64,000 nucleotides of DNA from Bacillus sp. FJAT-42315 (GCF_002797375.1 NZ_KZ454941.1:2372667-2436666), one strand, 5' to 3'. Positions 16,907 through 27,690 are shown, numbered from the stretch's first letter. The notes: generated from the sequence alone by a model not told the origin. Made by a program: numbers and translations.

Positions 16907-18183
16907 GAAACTCCCTCCCCTGACAAAAAGTAGATCGTGTCTAGCTCAATTTTAGCAGCGACCGCTGTCACTTCTTCGATCGTTATCCGCTCGACTGCTT
17001 CGAGCCAGTCATCGATGGTTACATTTTGTTTTGCGACGACGTTATGGTATAAAATCTCGATCGATCCTCGTGCAGTATCAATCGTTTCAAGCAATTGGTT
17101 ACGAATGACCGCTCGCGTTTGCAAAATTTCATTTTCTGAAATATCCCCTTGCTTCATCGCTTGTAACTGCTCATTAATAATCTGTACCGCTTGGTCATAA
17201 TTTTTGCTATCGATCCCTGAAAGCACCATTAAGAACCCTTTATGGCTCTCTACACGACTTGCCGCATAATACGCAAGGCTCGCTTTCTCTCGGACATTTG
17301 TAAATAGCTTGGAGTGGGAGAATCCGCCGAATATGCCGTTAAACACTTGGAGAGCAAAATAATCGGGATCACCAAATTTGATCTTTGTTTGATAACCGAT
17401 ATGGAGCTTTCCTTGATTGATTTCTTGCTCTTCCTTCACATGTTTCGGTGCACCTTGACGAATAGGAACGTCATTGGAATTGACAATCATCGGTTGTCGA
17501 TCATTCATCGTAAACAGACGGTCAACGATCTCTTCTACTTGTTGCTCATTAACATCTCCGACGATGTATAAATCGATCTCGTCTTCTGAGAACGCTTTCT
17601 TATAATAGGTATATAAGTCCGCTGCCCCAATCGGATCGACCGCATCTAATTGTCCGTTAGGTTGCAGGGCATAACGATCCTCTTCATACATTTCTTCAAG
17701 CAGTCGCATGCTAGCATAACGCATTTTATCATCGTACACAGATTGGATACGTTGCTTTAAATTCCGCTTTTCGCTTTCGACAATTTCCTGATCGAATGCC
17801 TCATTTTTCACAAGTGGGTTTGTTAGCACATCATTGAAAAATTGAAATGCTTTTTCTAATAACGAATCTTCCTTCTTCAAATAGTTCTCATTGGCTATTT
17901 CAAGCGAAAAGCTCATCGTATGATAATCACCTTTTTTCGCTAAGTCTACAAAGAAACTAGCCCCATATAAGTCATCTAAATGTGAGCGTAAAGCGGTAGA
18001 AGTAGGGAATCTAGCTGATCCATTTTGAAGGACATAGGGAAGCAATGCTCTCATCGTTACCGTTTCTTGTTCAAGCGGCGCTTTCATTTTCCATACAATC
18101 GTATTCGTTTTGTATTTATCCGTTTTGATAATATGAAGATTATACCCTTTTTTCGCTTTGACTATCTCATTTACTAATGTCAC
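16903..18183 (-). CDS. ymfF: M16-family protein YmfF (non-catalytic partner)
   Basis: A 426-residue M16-fold protein. Where HxxEH would be there is LLPYVLQNGS, so no zinc site is present and the protein is expected to be the structural partner of YmfH. Similarity is clear in the C-terminal half (GIFGGFSHSKLFTNVREKASLAYYAASR). The start is GTG at 18183 after GGAGG. It lies downstream of the nucleoside transporter genes and their terminator, and heads the ymfF-H-I-J group. Confidence 0.9.
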   Translation of the reverse strand: MTLVNEIVKAKKGYNLHIIKTDKYKTNTIVWKMKAPLEQETVTMRALLPYVLQNGSARFPTSTALRSHLDDLYGASFFVDLAKKGDYHTMSFSLEIANENYLKKEDSLLEKAFQFFNDVLTNPLVKNEAFDQEIVESEKRNLKQRIQSVYDDKMRYASMRLLEEMYEEDRYALQPNGQLDAVDPIGAADLYTYYKKAFSEDEIDLYIVGDVNEQQVEEIVDRLFTMNDRQPMIVNSNDVPIRQGAPKHVKEEQEINQGKLHIGYQTKIKFGDPDYFALQVFNGIFGGFSHSKLFTNVREKASLAYYAASRVESHKGFLMVLSGIDSKNYDQAVQIINEQLQAMKQGDISENEILQTRAVIRNQLLETIDTARGSIEILYHNVVAKQNVTIDDWLEAVERITIEEVTAVAAKIELDTIYFLSGEGVS

Positions 18184-18326
18184 TGAAACATCCTCCTTTA
18201 CGGTGCTGCTATGTCTATATTTTTATCCGAATATAGCATGCTTCATGCTTTTATTTCACAAAAACTTACTTTAACTATACACGAGCAACTAGTCGTTGAA
18301 AAACAAAATGCTATTTTTTTAAATAG

Positions 18327-18356
18327 AAAAAAACTGCCCACCAAAATGGACAGTTT
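18327..18356 (-). terminator. Terminator after the transporter operon
   Basis: AAACTG(T)CCA/TGG(G)CAGTTT hairpin with a long T-run on the minus strand, just after the nupQ-like stop codon. Confidence 0.8.
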
Positions 18357-18364
18357 CCCTCTGT

Positions 18365-19324
18365 TTACCTTGTTCCTTTTACATATGGCGTACCTAGTGC
18401 CTTCGGAGCATCTGCTCGACCGATGAAACCAGCCAACGCTAAAATCGTCAATACGTAAGGGGCCGCTAGTAAATAAACAGCTGGAACATTTTCTAAAAAC
18501 GGAATACTTGACCCTACAACACTTAAGCTTTGGGCAAATCCGAAGAAAATCGCCGCTCCCATCGCACCTAATGGATGCCACTTCCCAAAGATCATCGCCG
18601 CTAATGCCATAAATCCTTGACCTGTAATGGTCGCATGACTGAAATCTAGTGAAATAGACTGGGCGTAAACGGCGCCCCCTAAACCTCCAAGCACACCAGA
18701 TAAGCAAACGGCCATATAACGCATTCTCGTCACGTTAATTCCCATTGTATCTGCAGCCATTGGATGTTCACCTACTGCACGTAAACGCAGGCCAAAAGGT
18801 GTTTTGTATATGACATACCAAATGACAAAAGCTAAAGCGATAGCGATCATCGCCGGATACGAAACGTTAGAGAAAAAGATCTTTCCGATCACAGGAATAT
18901 CACTTAACAAAGGTAAATCGACTTTTTTAAAGCTTTCTTTTATGATATCTGTTTGCCCTTTATCGTAAATGAGTTTCACAAGGAATAAAGAAGTACCTAA
19001 AGCTAAAAAGTTAATCGCTACCCCGCTGACAACTTGGTCTGCTCTAAATGTAATGGAAGCAAGAGCGTGTAATAGCGCAAACAGTCCGCCGACGACCATA
19101 GCGGCTACAAGAGCCACCCACGGAGTAGCTGCTCCTAATGAAGACGCGAATGTTAAGTTGAAGACGATCGACGTAAAAGCGCCGACGATCATTAACCCTT
19201 CTAGCCCAATATTGACAACTCCAGAACGCTCTGAAAACACACCGCCTAATGCTGTGAAAATAAGCGGAGCTGCGGCAAATAAAGACGACGAAATAATGAT
19301 GGATAAAATCGTTACAATATCCAC
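18365..19324 (-). CDS. nupQ: Nucleoside ABC transporter permease (NupQ-like)
   Basis: A 319-residue membrane permease of the BPD_transp_2/RbsC-like family, second permease of a BMP-type nucleoside importer (B. subtilis NupQ class). It has about eight hydrophobic helices and the family segment GVFSERSGVVNIGLEGLM near residues 28-45. The start is GTG at 19324, directly after the nupP-like stop and 8 nt past GGAGG. It is the last gene of the four-gene transporter unit. The substrate (guanosine or other nucleosides) is inferred from family. Confidence 0.9.
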   Translation of the reverse strand: MDIVTILSIIISSSLFAAAPLIFTALGGVFSERSGVVNIGLEGLMIVGAFTSIVFNLTFASSLGAATPWVALVAAMVVGGLFALLHALASITFRADQVVSGVAINFLALGTSLFLVKLIYDKGQTDIIKESFKKVDLPLLSDIPVIGKIFFSNVSYPAMIAIALAFVIWYVIYKTPFGLRLRAVGEHPMAADTMGINVTRMRYMAVCLSGVLGGLGGAVYAQSISLDFSHATITGQGFMALAAMIFGKWHPLGAMGAAIFFGFAQSLSVVGSSIPFLENVPAVYLLAAPYVLTILALAGFIGRADAPKALGTPYVKGTR

Positions 19325-20368
19325 TTATTTCACCTCCTTCTTGAATCGGCTAATGAGCCATTTAATCATATAGCTTGAGGCAACAAAAAAGATAATTAAG
19401 GCGATCACAATTTCAACCAATTCGTTAGGGACACCTGATTCAATTGGCATATTTAGTGCCCCTACTTTTAATGAACCAAATAATAAGGCAGCTAACACTA
19501 CACCAATCGCTGTGTTTCCTCCAAGTAATGCGACAGCAATTCCATCAAATCCAACGCCTGAGAACCCAGCATGTAAAAAGGCATTACCGAATGTTCCAAG
19601 CCCTTCCATTGCGCCACCAAGACCTGCAAAAGCACCTGAAATAACCATAGATAACACGATATTACGGTTGACGTTCATTCCTGCATACTGAGAAGCATGT
19701 TGATTAAACCCAACGGAACGCAATTCATATCCAAGCGTTGTCTTTTCTAACATAAACCACATAATAACTGCCGCCGCAAAAGCTAAAAAGATTCCATTAT
19801 GCAAAGTAGAAAAATCAGTTAACGATTCAAACAATGGTGATTTTAAACTAGCAGACTCTGGAACAGCAGCCGTCGAATCTGCTTGATCACTAATGACATT
19901 ACGAATGAAATGATTCGTTACATGAAGAGCGATATAGTTCATCATAATCGTCACAATTACTTCATGAACACGAAGCTTAGCTTTTAAAATTCCAGGTATA
20001 AATCCCCAAAGTGCTCCGGCAACAGCTGCGGCTAGCACAGCCAATGGCAAATGAATGACTTTCGGTAAATCAAATGCAAGACCTACCCAAACTGATGCGA
20101 CCCAACCGACTAAAAGCTGCCCTTCGACACCGATATTAAACAACCCTGTTCGAAAAGCGAAGGCTACTGCTAAACCAGCAAAAATATACGGTGTCATTTG
20201 CCGCAATGTTTCTCCTAAATAAAAGGAATCTCCAAAGGCTCCGTTCCAAAGAGCCGTGTAACCAGCCAGCGGATTATAACCTGTAATAAGCATAATAATA
20301 GCTCCAACTAATAAACCTAAAAGAACAGATATAACCGGGACGGCTAAACTAGACAAACGTTTAGACAT
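19325..20368 (-). CDS. nupP: Nucleoside ABC transporter permease (NupP-like)
   Basis: A 347-residue permease with many transmembrane helices and the family motif FRTGLFNIGVEGQLLVG around residue 80. It is the first permease of the BMP-type nucleoside importer. The start is ATG at 20368 (MSKRLSSLAV), overlapping the end of the ATPase gene by 8 nt with AGGTG ahead; an upstream in-frame GTG lies inside that Shine-Dalgarno. Overlap and abutment with both neighbours show one co-translated cluster. Confidence 0.9.
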   Translation of the reverse strand: MSKRLSSLAVPVISVLLGLLVGAIIMLITGYNPLAGYTALWNGAFGDSFYLGETLRQMTPYIFAGLAVAFAFRTGLFNIGVEGQLLVGWVASVWVGLAFDLPKVIHLPLAVLAAAVAGALWGFIPGILKAKLRVHEVIVTIMMNYIALHVTNHFIRNVISDQADSTAAVPESASLKSPLFESLTDFSTLHNGIFLAFAAAVIMWFMLEKTTLGYELRSVGFNQHASQYAGMNVNRNIVLSMVISGAFAGLGGAMEGLGTFGNAFLHAGFSGVGFDGIAVALLGGNTAIGVVLAALLFGSLKVGALNMPIESGVPNELVEIVIALIIFFVASSYMIKWLISRFKKEVK

Positions 20369-21893
20369 GGATCTCACCTGCTTCCTTGCGTTTTGAACCG
20401 GCCATCAATAATCCTAATTCTTGTTCGGTTGTTTCCTTTGGATTAACGATCGCCACGATTTCCCCTTCATAAATAACAGCGATCCGGTCACTGACATTCA
20501 TGATCTCATCTAATTCAAATGAAATGAGAAGAACCGCTTTGCCATGATCACGCTGTTCAATTAATCGTTTATGAATAAATTCAATCGCTCCCACATCAAG
20601 TCCCCGAGTCGGCTGAGCGGCAATGAGTAAATCTGGGTTACGATCGACTTCACGACCAATAATCGCCTTCTGTTGATTTCCACCTGATAACGCGCGAGCT
20701 AGCGTATATTCATTTGGCGTTCTTACGTCAAACTCTTTAATTAAATGATTTGCTTTTTTATAAATTTCTTTGTAATTTAGCACGCCACTTTTTGAAAATG
20801 GCTTTTGATAATACGTTTGCAACACCATGTTTTCCCCAATCGGAAAGTCTAATACGAGGCCATGTTTATGACGATCTTGCGGAATATGGGCAATGCCTGA
20901 TTCAGTAATTTTTCGGGGTTTAAAATTGGTCACGTCTTTACCGTTCAACTTCACTGAGCCATGGTCCACTTTTCTTAACCCGGTAATCGCTTCGATTAGT
21001 TCGCTCTGTCCATTTCCATCGACACCACAAATACCAACGATTTCTCCTGCATGGACAGTTAAGTTTAACCCGCGCACCGCTTCAATCCCTCGCGAATCCT
21101 TCACAGATAAATCATTGATTTCAAGCACGCCACCCTCTGGTTTCGCTTCTGTTTTGTCGATTTTAAAAGTGACTTCTCTCCCGACCATTAAACTTGCCAA
21201 ATGATTCGGGTCCGTCTCTGAAATATTAACCGTACCAATCCCTTTTCCTTTACGGATGACAGTGACACGATCACACACTTCCATAATTTCCTTCAACTTA
21301 TGCGTAATGAGAATAATAGATTTGCCTTCTTGAATGAGCGTTTTCATAATTTGCATCAGCTCTTTAATTTCCTGAGGTGTCAACACCGCTGTCGGTTCGT
21401 CAAAGATTAATATTTCAGCTCCACGATAAAGCGTCTTTAAAATTTCAACCCGTTGCTGCATTCCAACAGAAATATCGGCAATTTTCGCCTTTGGGTCAAC
21501 AGCTAAGCCATATTTTTCTGAGAGCTCACGAACCTCTTTCTCCGCCTGTTTAATATCAATTTTTCCACCTGCTTTTGGCTCTCTACCTAAAATGATATTC
21601 TCTGTTACAGTAAATGTATCCACTAGCATAAAGTGCTGATGCACCATGCCAATTCCAAGATCGTTGGCCACGTTAGGATCGGTCACTTTAACCGATTTCC
21701 CATGAACACGAATCTCACCCTTCTCCGGCTGATACAATCCAAATAAGACATTCATTAATGTCGATTTCCCTGCTCCATTCTCCCCTAGTAAGGCATGAAT
21801 TTCTCCTTTTCGAAGCTGGAGCGTGATATCGTCATTGGCTACAAATCCATTGAACTCTTTACGGATGCCGAGCATTTCAATAACATATTCCAT
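20361..21893 (-). CDS. nupO: Nucleoside ABC transporter, duplicated ATPase (NupO-like)
   Basis: A 510-residue tandem ABC ATPase energising the nucleoside importer. The first half has Walker A GENGAGKST (about 37-45), signature DISVGMQQRVEI and Walker B ILIFDEPTAVLTPQE. The second half has a divergent Walker A (GVDGNGQSE), signature ALSGGNQQKAIIG, and DLLIAAQPTRGLD in place of Walker B. Asymmetric duplication of this kind is normal in the sugar/nucleoside CUT2-like group. It is separated from the lipoprotein gene by a 219-nt gap with a hairpin. Confidence 0.92.
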   Translation of the reverse strand: MEYVIEMLGIRKEFNGFVANDDITLQLRKGEIHALLGENGAGKSTLMNVLFGLYQPEKGEIRVHGKSVKVTDPNVANDLGIGMVHQHFMLVDTFTVTENIILGREPKAGGKIDIKQAEKEVRELSEKYGLAVDPKAKIADISVGMQQRVEILKTLYRGAEILIFDEPTAVLTPQEIKELMQIMKTLIQEGKSIILITHKLKEIMEVCDRVTVIRKGKGIGTVNISETDPNHLASLMVGREVTFKIDKTEAKPEGGVLEINDLSVKDSRGIEAVRGLNLTVHAGEIVGICGVDGNGQSELIEAITGLRKVDHGSVKLNGKDVTNFKPRKITESGIAHIPQDRHKHGLVLDFPIGENMVLQTYYQKPFSKSGVLNYKEIYKKANHLIKEFDVRTPNEYTLARALSGGNQQKAIIGREVDRNPDLLIAAQPTRGLDVGAIEFIHKRLIEQRDHGKAVLLISFELDEIMNVSDRIAVIYEGEIVAIVNPKETTEQELGLLMAGSKRKEAGEIHV

Positions 21894-22065
21894 GATATTT
21901 CACTCCCTATGTAGGATCTTCTCCTTTATTTCAAAGACATTATATTATTCAAGTAGGATGTCTGACCTTCATAAACTAGGATTTCCCTCATCACTCTATA
22001 TGAACGAGCTTTTAAAAATCCTAATAGAGATACAATCGTCGTTTGCACCCCTATTACAATTTTTA

Positions 22066-22097
22066 AAAGCGAGGAGCGGTTCACGAAGCCGCTCCTC
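22066..22097 (-). terminator. Intercistronic hairpin between bmp lipoprotein and ATPase genes
   Basis: GAGGAGCGG/CCGCTCCTC stem followed by GCTTTTAAAAATT on the minus strand. Probably a partial terminator that gives more binding protein than transporter. Confidence 0.65.
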
Positions 22098-22112
22098 TTC
22101 ATGCATGACTTT

Positions 22113-23195
22113 TTATTTTCCTTCTGGCTTTAATGGCACTTTTACTTCGCCATTTTTAATTTTTGCTGTCCATTCTTCTACAGCTTTTTTCACTTCATCA
22201 GATAAATTATCTTGAGTTGGAGCGATGCCAATCGCTTCATCTTCTAATCCGTACTCAATCACTTCTCCGCCAGGGAATTTGCCGTCTTTCGCTTTTGTAG
22301 CTAAGTCTTTCACCGCAACATCTACACGTTTTACCATAGAAGTTAACGTTACATTCATTTCTTTGCCATCTACATTGACTTTTCCTTCTTCTGCTTGGTC
22401 ACGGTCTACTCCGATTACCCAGTAATCTTTGCTTGGATCTTTTTGTTTCAAGCCTTTTGCTTCTGTAAATACGCCGTTACCTGTTCCGCCCGCTGCGTGG
22501 TAAATCACATCGATACCAGAAGAGTACATAGCAGCTGCCATTTGCTGACCTTTATCCGCTTTATCAAAAGCACCAGCAAATTCGATTTTTACGTCCGCTT
22601 TCGGATTAACCGCTTTCACACCTGCTTCAAAACCAGCAGCAAATTTATTAATTAAATAGCTGTCTGTTCCGCCGATGAAACCTACTTTATTCGATTTCGT
22701 TGTTAAACCAGCAGCTACCCCAACTAGGAAAGAGCCTTCATGCTCTTTAAAAGTTACGCTTGCTACGTTGTCAACACCTTTAATTTCACTGTCAACAATC
22801 GCAAACTGATTATCTTTACGTTGTTTAGCTACTTCTTCAATCGCTGGTTGTAACTTATAACCAATTCCGTAAGTTAAATCAAATTGATTACGAACCGCTG
22901 TGTTTAAGTTCGTTTTGTAATCTGCATCCGTTTTCGATTGAATGTAATCGAAGCCGTCTGTTCCTTTTTCTAAGCCATTCTCTTCACCAAATGCTTGAAG
23001 GCCTTCCCAAGCAGATTGGTTAAATGATTTATCATCTACCCCACCGACATCTGTAACCATCGCAACGGTAAATTTATCTTCTTTAGTACCGCCTTCTTCT
23101 TTCACTTCTTCCTTTTCTCCACCGCCACATGCTCCTAGCATCGTGCCCGCAGCAAGAACAAGTGACATCGCAAGACCAAACTTACGCTTTTTCAT
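22113..23195 (-). CDS. nupN: BMP-family nucleoside-binding lipoprotein (NupN/BmpA-like)
   Basis: A 360-residue surface lipoprotein that captures nucleosides for the importer. The signal peptide starts [12 protein letters not shown] and ends in a lipobox LGAC (Cys23), followed by GGGEKEE. The BMP/PnrA domain is shown by [41 protein letters not shown] and [15 protein letters not shown]. The ATG follows GAGGGGGTC. It lies 52 nt downstream of the ymfC GntR gene, whose product may regulate it. Confidence 0.92.
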   Translation of the reverse strand: MKKRKFGLAMSLVLAAGTMLGACGGGEKEEVKEEGGTKEDKFTVAMVTDVGGVDDKSFNQSAWEGLQAFGEENGLEKGTDGFDYIQSKTDADYKTNLNTAVRNQFDLTYGIGYKLQPAIEEVAKQRKDNQFAIVDSEIKGVDNVASVTFKEHEGSFLVGVAAGLTTKSNKVGFIGGTDSYLINKFAAGFEAGVKAVNPKADVKIEFAGAFDKADKGQQMAAAMYSSGIDVIYHAAGGTGNGVFTEAKGLKQKDPSKDYWVIGVDRDQAEEGKVNVDGKEMNVTLTSMVKRVDVAVKDLATKAKDGKFPGGEVIEYGLEDEAIGIAPTQDNLSDEVKKAVEEWTAKIKNGEVKVPLKPEGK

Positions 23196-23247
23196 TCAAA
23201 TGACCCCCTCAATAATTAGTAAAATGTAGTAGAAATGTTACATAGTG

Positions 23248-23973
23248 TTAAACTCTCTTTCTTAACACATGAAAGCTGAACTTATCCGCTTTAAAATAGT
23301 TCATGGAGTATAAAATGGGCTCGTCCAATTCATCATAATGAAGCTGTTTCAACAAAAGTAAAGCGGTTTCAGGATCGCACTCAAGAATAGGAGATACCTT
23401 TTCATGATACCCAAATGGTTCAATTTGAGCCACCGCATGAGAGATTCTTCGATTCCCAACCCGATCTAGTAAGACAAACAACGATTCATCTTGATAATCA
23501 TAATTCTCTGGAAAAAACCGAGCGGGGATTTTGTCCAAACAGTAGACGACTGGCTCACCATTAGCTGTTCTGACGCGTTCAATCACAACGATTTCTTCTT
23601 CTAAGTTACAATTAAATCGCCGCTGATCTTCTTCAGTCGGACTTTGCGTACCAGAACTTAAAAAGATGGTTCCTGGTTCCATTCCCGCTTGAACGATCAT
23701 ATCTGTCACACTCGTCAGCTGTTCAATTCCTGATGTAAACAACGGTTTCGCATTCACAAACGTTCCTACTCCATGCCTGCGGACAATCACATTTTCTTCT
23801 TCCAAAATTCGTAACGCTTCTCTTAATGTTGCTCGGCTTACACCTAATTGCTTTGCCAATTCGAACTCAGAAGGAAGCTTTTCCTTCTCTTTGTAAATAC
23901 CTACTTCAATATCACGTTTTAAATGATCAATGACTTGCAGGTATAGATGTCTGCTATCGGATTTAATCGACAT
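23248..23973 (-). CDS. ymfC: GntR/HutC-family transcriptional regulator YmfC
   Basis: A 241-residue repressor-type regulator. The N-terminal winged HTH ([41 protein letters not shown]) spans about residues 10-72. The C-terminal UTRA ligand domain ([20 protein letters not shown]...) marks the HutC/FarR branch. It lies directly upstream of the nucleoside transporter, so a nucleoside-linked effector is a reasonable inference. A 12-bp palindrome and a 16-mer shared with the bmp leader lie in its 5' region. The start follows GAGGGTGG. Confidence 0.9.
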   Translation of the reverse strand: MSIKSDSRHLYLQVIDHLKRDIEVGIYKEKEKLPSEFELAKQLGVSRATLREALRILEEENVIVRRHGVGTFVNAKPLFTSGIEQLTSVTDMIVQAGMEPGTIFLSSGTQSPTEEDQRRFNCNLEEEIVVIERVRTANGEPVVYCLDKIPARFFPENYDYQDESLFVLLDRVGNRRISHAVAQIEPFGYHEKVSPILECDPETALLLLKQLHYDELDEPILYSMNYFKADKFSFHVLRKRV

Positions 23974-24000
23974 TCAACAACCACCCTCTTCCTGAAGACA

Positions 24001-24012
24001 TCAGACCTCTGA
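24001..24012. promoter_or_regulatory. Candidate operator upstream of ymfC
   Basis: Palindrome TCAGA-CC-TCTGA just ahead of the ymfC Shine-Dalgarno. GntR regulators often bind such sites to autoregulate, but no consensus for YmfC is known to me. Confidence 0.35.
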
Positions 24013-24193
24013 AGTGTAACATCTCTACTAATTTCTTTTAACATAGCACTTTTTATCCTGCTTGAAAAGATGTATTCGCTTATTATTAAAAATTGTTTAA
24101 AATTATTTGTCTATTTACACCTAATATCTTGACAAAATAGAAAAGGCTTTCACAAACATGTACATTTCTTTATCTTTTACCCTTTTGTTCACA

Positions 24194-24231
24194 AGAAAAA
24201 CGCCCAAAAGTTTTCTTTTAGGCGTTTTTCT
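24194..24231 (-). terminator. Intrinsic terminator after spoIIIE
   Basis: AGAAAAACGCC/GGCGTTTTTCT arms with an inner AAAAG/CTTTT extension. The minus strand exits through TTTTTCTT. Confidence 0.85.
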
Positions 24232-24233
24232 CC

Positions 24234-26534
24234 TTATTCCTCCGGCTTTGGAACCAATACATGTCGTGGTTTGCTACCTTCATACGGTCCGACTACCCCT
24301 CTTTGCTCCATTTCATCAATTAATCTCGCCGCTCGACTATAACCGATACGAAAGCGGCGCTGCAGCATCGATACGGAAGCCGTCTGCATTTCAGCGATGA
24401 GCTGAACCGCTTCTTCGTATAATTCATCTTCTACTTGTGATGTATTTTCCGGCACGTCTTCTGGGATCATATCGTCTTGATATTGTGCTTTTTGCTGGGA
24501 AATCACATAATCGACAATTTCCTCTACTTCTTCATCAGATAAAAAGGCGCCTTGTACACGAACCGGCTTCGAAGCACCAACTGGGAAGAACAACATATCC
24601 CCTCGTCCTAACAGCTTCTCTGCTCCACCCATATCTAAAATCGTTCTCGAATCCGTCATAGAGGATACAGCAAAAGCAATTCTAGATGGAATGTTAGCTT
24701 TAATGACCCCAGTAATGACATCGACTGATGGCCTCTGAGTCGCAATAATCAAGTGGATACCAGCGGCCCTTGCCATTTGAGCTAATCGAGTGATCGAGTC
24801 TTCCACATCATTCGATGCCACCATCATTAAGTCCGCTAATTCATCGACAATCACCACAATATAGGGAAGAAACGGCTGTTTTTCTCCTGTCTCTTCATTT
24901 TCGCGTCTAATATGTTCATTGTAGCCTTCAATATTCCTCGTGCCACTATGCGAAAATAAATCGTAGCGACGTTCCATTTCACCAACTACTTTTTTTAATG
25001 CTTGAGAAGCTTTTTTCGCATCTGTCACAACTGGAGCAAGCAGGTGTGGAATGCCATTGTATACATTTAATTCAACCATTTTCGGGTCAATCATCATCAT
25101 CTTCACTTCATGCGGCTTGGCTCTCATTAAGATACTCGTAATGATGCCGTTAATACAAACACTTTTCCCGCTCCCCGTCGCTCCAGCAACGAGTAAATGC
25201 GGCATCTTGTTTAGTTCTGCCGACACGGCTTCACCAGTAATATCCCGCCCGAAAGCAATCATCAATTTAGAGTTTGGCTTTTCATTCACGTTTGCTTCTA
25301 CGACTTCACGTAGTGACACCATCGCCACTTCTGAATTCGGCACTTCAATTCCAATAGCGGACTTTCCTGGAATTGGCGCTTCCATTCGAATATCTTTCGC
25401 CGCTAACGCTAACGCTAAGTCATCACTTAAACTAACAATTTTACTTACCTTCACCCCAACGTCTGGATGCACTTCATATTTAGTGACTGCTGGACCTAAA
25501 TGCACTTGCGTCACCTTCGCTTTTACGCCGAAACTTTGAAACGTCCTTTCAAGTTTCGCCGCATTCGCATGAATCAATTGATATTCTCGACTTTGGTCTG
25601 TTTGCTTCGGCCGTTTTAATAGCTTAAGAGGCGGAAGCTTATAATCTTTATTTTCCACTTCTGTAAAGGTGATTGCTGGAGTGCTTTCCTCTACTAGCTC
25701 TTTCTGCTCTACTGGAGATGGATCTTCTGGCGGGTCTTCTACGTAAGCACGTTCTGTAAAGCTCGAAATCAGTGGTTCATCTGAAAGAGGCTGAGCTTCA
25801 TCTGCTTCTATTTCCACCTGTTGATGATCAGTAATTTTCACTGGCTGGTCAGCCGCTTCCACTTGCTTCTTCGCTTTTCTTTCGCTTGTCCAATCTTTCA
25901 TATCTTGTAGAAAAGCAGTCCATTGTTGACGGAAAAATCCTTTCACCATGACAAATAACTTGCCAAATAATTCACTGAATGATTTTCCAGTAATTAAGAT
26001 CATACCGATTAAAATAAGAACGAAGCTACAGATTCTCGTTCCTAGCGTATCAAATAAAAAATAAGTGACAGAAAACAACAAAGCCCCAACCATTCCTCCA
26101 CCGAGGTCACTTGATGCCCCTGCACCTTCTTTTACTTCCATCCAAAATAAGTTCCATGTATTAATTAATACACTCGGCTGATCAAAGGAGCGACCATTTC
26201 CAAGCAACTCAAACAATTTCACATGGCTTAGTAGTAACATACTAATGAAGATAATGTATACTCCTACTAACCTTCTTTGAAAGAAAAATGGCTTCTCTCG
26301 CTTAAACATAATGTAACTAGCATAAGCCATTAAGCTAATGAATCCACCCATATACCACTGTCCGAAGAAAAAGCGAAAAAAGTACGCAAACGCTTTTCCA
26401 ACTGCTCCTAGCTGAATAATCCCTATCAAGCTTAAAGCAATGATCACAATTCCTATCAATTCAAGTTTGATCGTTTCTTTTATTTGTGGCGCTTTTTTCG
26501 TCTTACGGGACGTCTTCTTTCTTTTTCTAGTCAT
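24234..26534 (-). CDS. spoIIIE: DNA translocase SpoIIIE (FtsK family)
   Basis: Septum-located ATPase that pumps the chromosome into the forespore. Of 766 residues, the first about 180 hold four hydrophobic helices. A charged linker follows, then the FtsK motor with Walker A GATGSGKS and Walker B region [13 protein letters not shown]-terminal gamma winged helix ([20 protein letters not shown]...) reads SRS/KOPS-type sequences. The start is ATG at 26534 (MTRKRKK), 5 nt after TAGGTGG. It sits between ylzJ/tepA and ymfC as in B. subtilis, with terminators on both sides. Confidence 0.96.
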   Translation of the reverse strand: MTRKRKKTSRKTKKAPQIKETIKLELIGIVIIALSLIGIIQLGAVGKAFAYFFRFFFGQWYMGGFISLMAYASYIMFKREKPFFFQRRLVGVYIIFISMLLLSHVKLFELLGNGRSFDQPSVLINTWNLFWMEVKEGAGASSDLGGGMVGALLFSVTYFLFDTLGTRICSFVLILIGMILITGKSFSELFGKLFVMVKGFFRQQWTAFLQDMKDWTSERKAKKQVEAADQPVKITDHQQVEIEADEAQPLSDEPLISSFTERAYVEDPPEDPSPVEQKELVEESTPAITFTEVENKDYKLPPLKLLKRPKQTDQSREYQLIHANAAKLERTFQSFGVKAKVTQVHLGPAVTKYEVHPDVGVKVSKIVSLSDDLALALAAKDIRMEAPIPGKSAIGIEVPNSEVAMVSLREVVEANVNEKPNSKLMIAFGRDITGEAVSAELNKMPHLLVAGATGSGKSVCINGIITSILMRAKPHEVKMMMIDPKMVELNVYNGIPHLLAPVVTDAKKASQALKKVVGEMERRYDLFSHSGTRNIEGYNEHIRRENEETGEKQPFLPYIVVIVDELADLMMVASNDVEDSITRLAQMARAAGIHLIIATQRPSVDVITGVIKANIPSRIAFAVSSMTDSRTILDMGGAEKLLGRGDMLFFPVGASKPVRVQGAFLSDEEVEEIVDYVISQQKAQYQDDMIPEDVPENTSQVEDELYEEAVQLIAEMQTASVSMLQRRFRIGYSRAARLIDEMEQRGVVGPYEGSKPRHVLVPKPEE

Positions 26535-26561
26535 AGCAACCACCTACTCTATAGATTTCAC

Positions 26562-26596
26562 AAAAAATAAGAAAGCAGCCGCTTTGGCTGCTTTTT
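26562..26596 (-). terminator. Intrinsic terminator after ylzJ
   Basis: AAAGCAGCC/GGCTGCTTT hairpin with A/T-rich tails on both sides; the minus strand exits through CTTATTTTTTG. Confidence 0.8.
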
Positions 26597-26620
26597 ATAT
26601 TATAGCATATTTGTTCGTAT

Positions 26621-26827
26621 TCATCTAAGAGAAATGAGGCTACCAGGAGCAATTTTTTCATTTAAAAAGTCGTTAGGGTTCGTACTTGCAACTCGAATAA
26701 CACGATATTGATGGTCTTGTCTTTGAGCATATAAAGAGACCCCTTGCCAATCAATTAACTCTGTCTCTTCTTCTATCATCGGATTAGGAAAAATATATTC
26801 TCTCGGCATCATCGTATATAAAATCAT
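26621..26827 (-). CDS. ylzJ: YlzJ-like protein
   Basis: A 68-residue protein of unknown function, conserved as the gene after tepA. Visible motifs are [14 protein letters not shown] and the middle [34 protein letters not shown]. It overlaps the tepA stop by ATGA (26824-26827), indicating translational coupling. No membrane segment or signal is apparent. Confidence 0.88.
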   Translation of the reverse strand: MILYTMMPREYIFPNPMIEEETELIDWQGVSLYAQRQDHQYRVIRVASTNPNDFLNEKIAPGSLISLR

Positions 26828-27570
26828 TGAATCATCTTTCCATTCTGCTCGTTCTCTTTGATCAGTTCAGTTAATTTTTTCATTGCTTCACCGATTCCTC
26901 CAACCTCGTTAATCAATCCGCAACCAACGGCATCTTCGCCAACAACATTTGTCCCAATATCTCTCGTTAAATTGCCTTTCGCAAGCATCAAATCTTTAAA
27001 CGTGTCCTCTTTAATGGCCGAATGTCTTGTTACGAACTTCACGACTCGATCCTGCATTTTATCTAAGTATTCAAAGCTTTGTGGAACACCGATAACAAGA
27101 CCTGTTAGTCGAATCGGGTGAATGGTCATCGTTGCTGTCTCGGCAATAAAGCTATAATCACAAGAAACAGCGATTGGCACACCGATCGAATGCCCACCTC
27201 CGAGCACAATCGATACCGTCGGCTTCGACAAAGAAGCAAGCATTTCAGAGATCGCCAGCCCCGCTTCTACATCTCCTCCGACTGTATTTAATACGATTAA
27301 AAGCCCTTTAATATCTGGGTTTTGTTCAATTGCTACAATTTGTGGAATAACATGTTCATACTTCGTTGTTTTATTTTGTGGAGGAAGCTGTATATGGCCT
27401 TCAATTTGACCAACAATCGTTAAACAATGAATCGATGTATCCTTAGGAAGCTGGGGTACATTCGTCTGTCCAAGTTGTTGAATATTTTCCATTAAAGAGG
27501 ACTCTGTCTTTGTTTGTTCTTCTTCCGCCGGTCCGACTTCTTCCCCCGTCAGCTTCTTCTCAATGCTCAT
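26824..27570 (-). CDS. tepA: ClpP-fold translocation-enhancing protease TepA (YmfB)
   Basis: A 248-residue serine protease of the ClpP/S14 class. In B. subtilis TepA assists protein export and cleaves signal peptides or sporulation substrates. After a polar N-terminal stretch of about 50 residues the fold includes [21 protein letters not shown], the nucleophile region [13 protein letters not shown] and the catalytic His in [12 protein letters not shown]. The start follows AAAGGAG. It is the first gene after rnjB and couples to ylzJ. Confidence 0.9.
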   Translation of the reverse strand: MSIEKKLTGEEVGPAEEEQTKTESSLMENIQQLGQTNVPQLPKDTSIHCLTIVGQIEGHIQLPPQNKTTKYEHVIPQIVAIEQNPDIKGLLIVLNTVGGDVEAGLAISEMLASLSKPTVSIVLGGGHSIGVPIAVSCDYSFIAETATMTIHPIRLTGLVIGVPQSFEYLDKMQDRVVKFVTRHSAIKEDTFKDLMLAKGNLTRDIGTNVVGEDAVGCGLINEVGGIGEAMKKLTELIKENEQNGKMIQ

Positions 27571-27648
27571 ACTCCTTTGCTCCTTTCAAGAACGAATATG
27601 AATATTTTCTTCTTTTTCCCCGAAATTATACAAAAGAAAAAATGGCAT

Positions 27649-27690
27649 CAAGGCAAAAAAAAACGAACCATTTAGGTTCATTTTTTTAAG
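27649..27690 (-). terminator. Intrinsic terminator after rnjB
   Basis: AAAAATGAACC/GGTTCGTTTTT-type hairpin (ATGAACC TAAAT GGTTCGT) with long T/A runs, immediately past the repeat element. Confidence 0.75.

Noticed and set aside
18243-18707. 154-residue minus-strand frame overlapping the NupQ-like gene
   Set aside because: Wrong frame of a well-supported permease, with no start signal.
25051-25539. 162-residue plus-strand frame
   Set aside because: Antisense to the SpoIIIE motor domain, with no ribosome-binding site or recognisable family.
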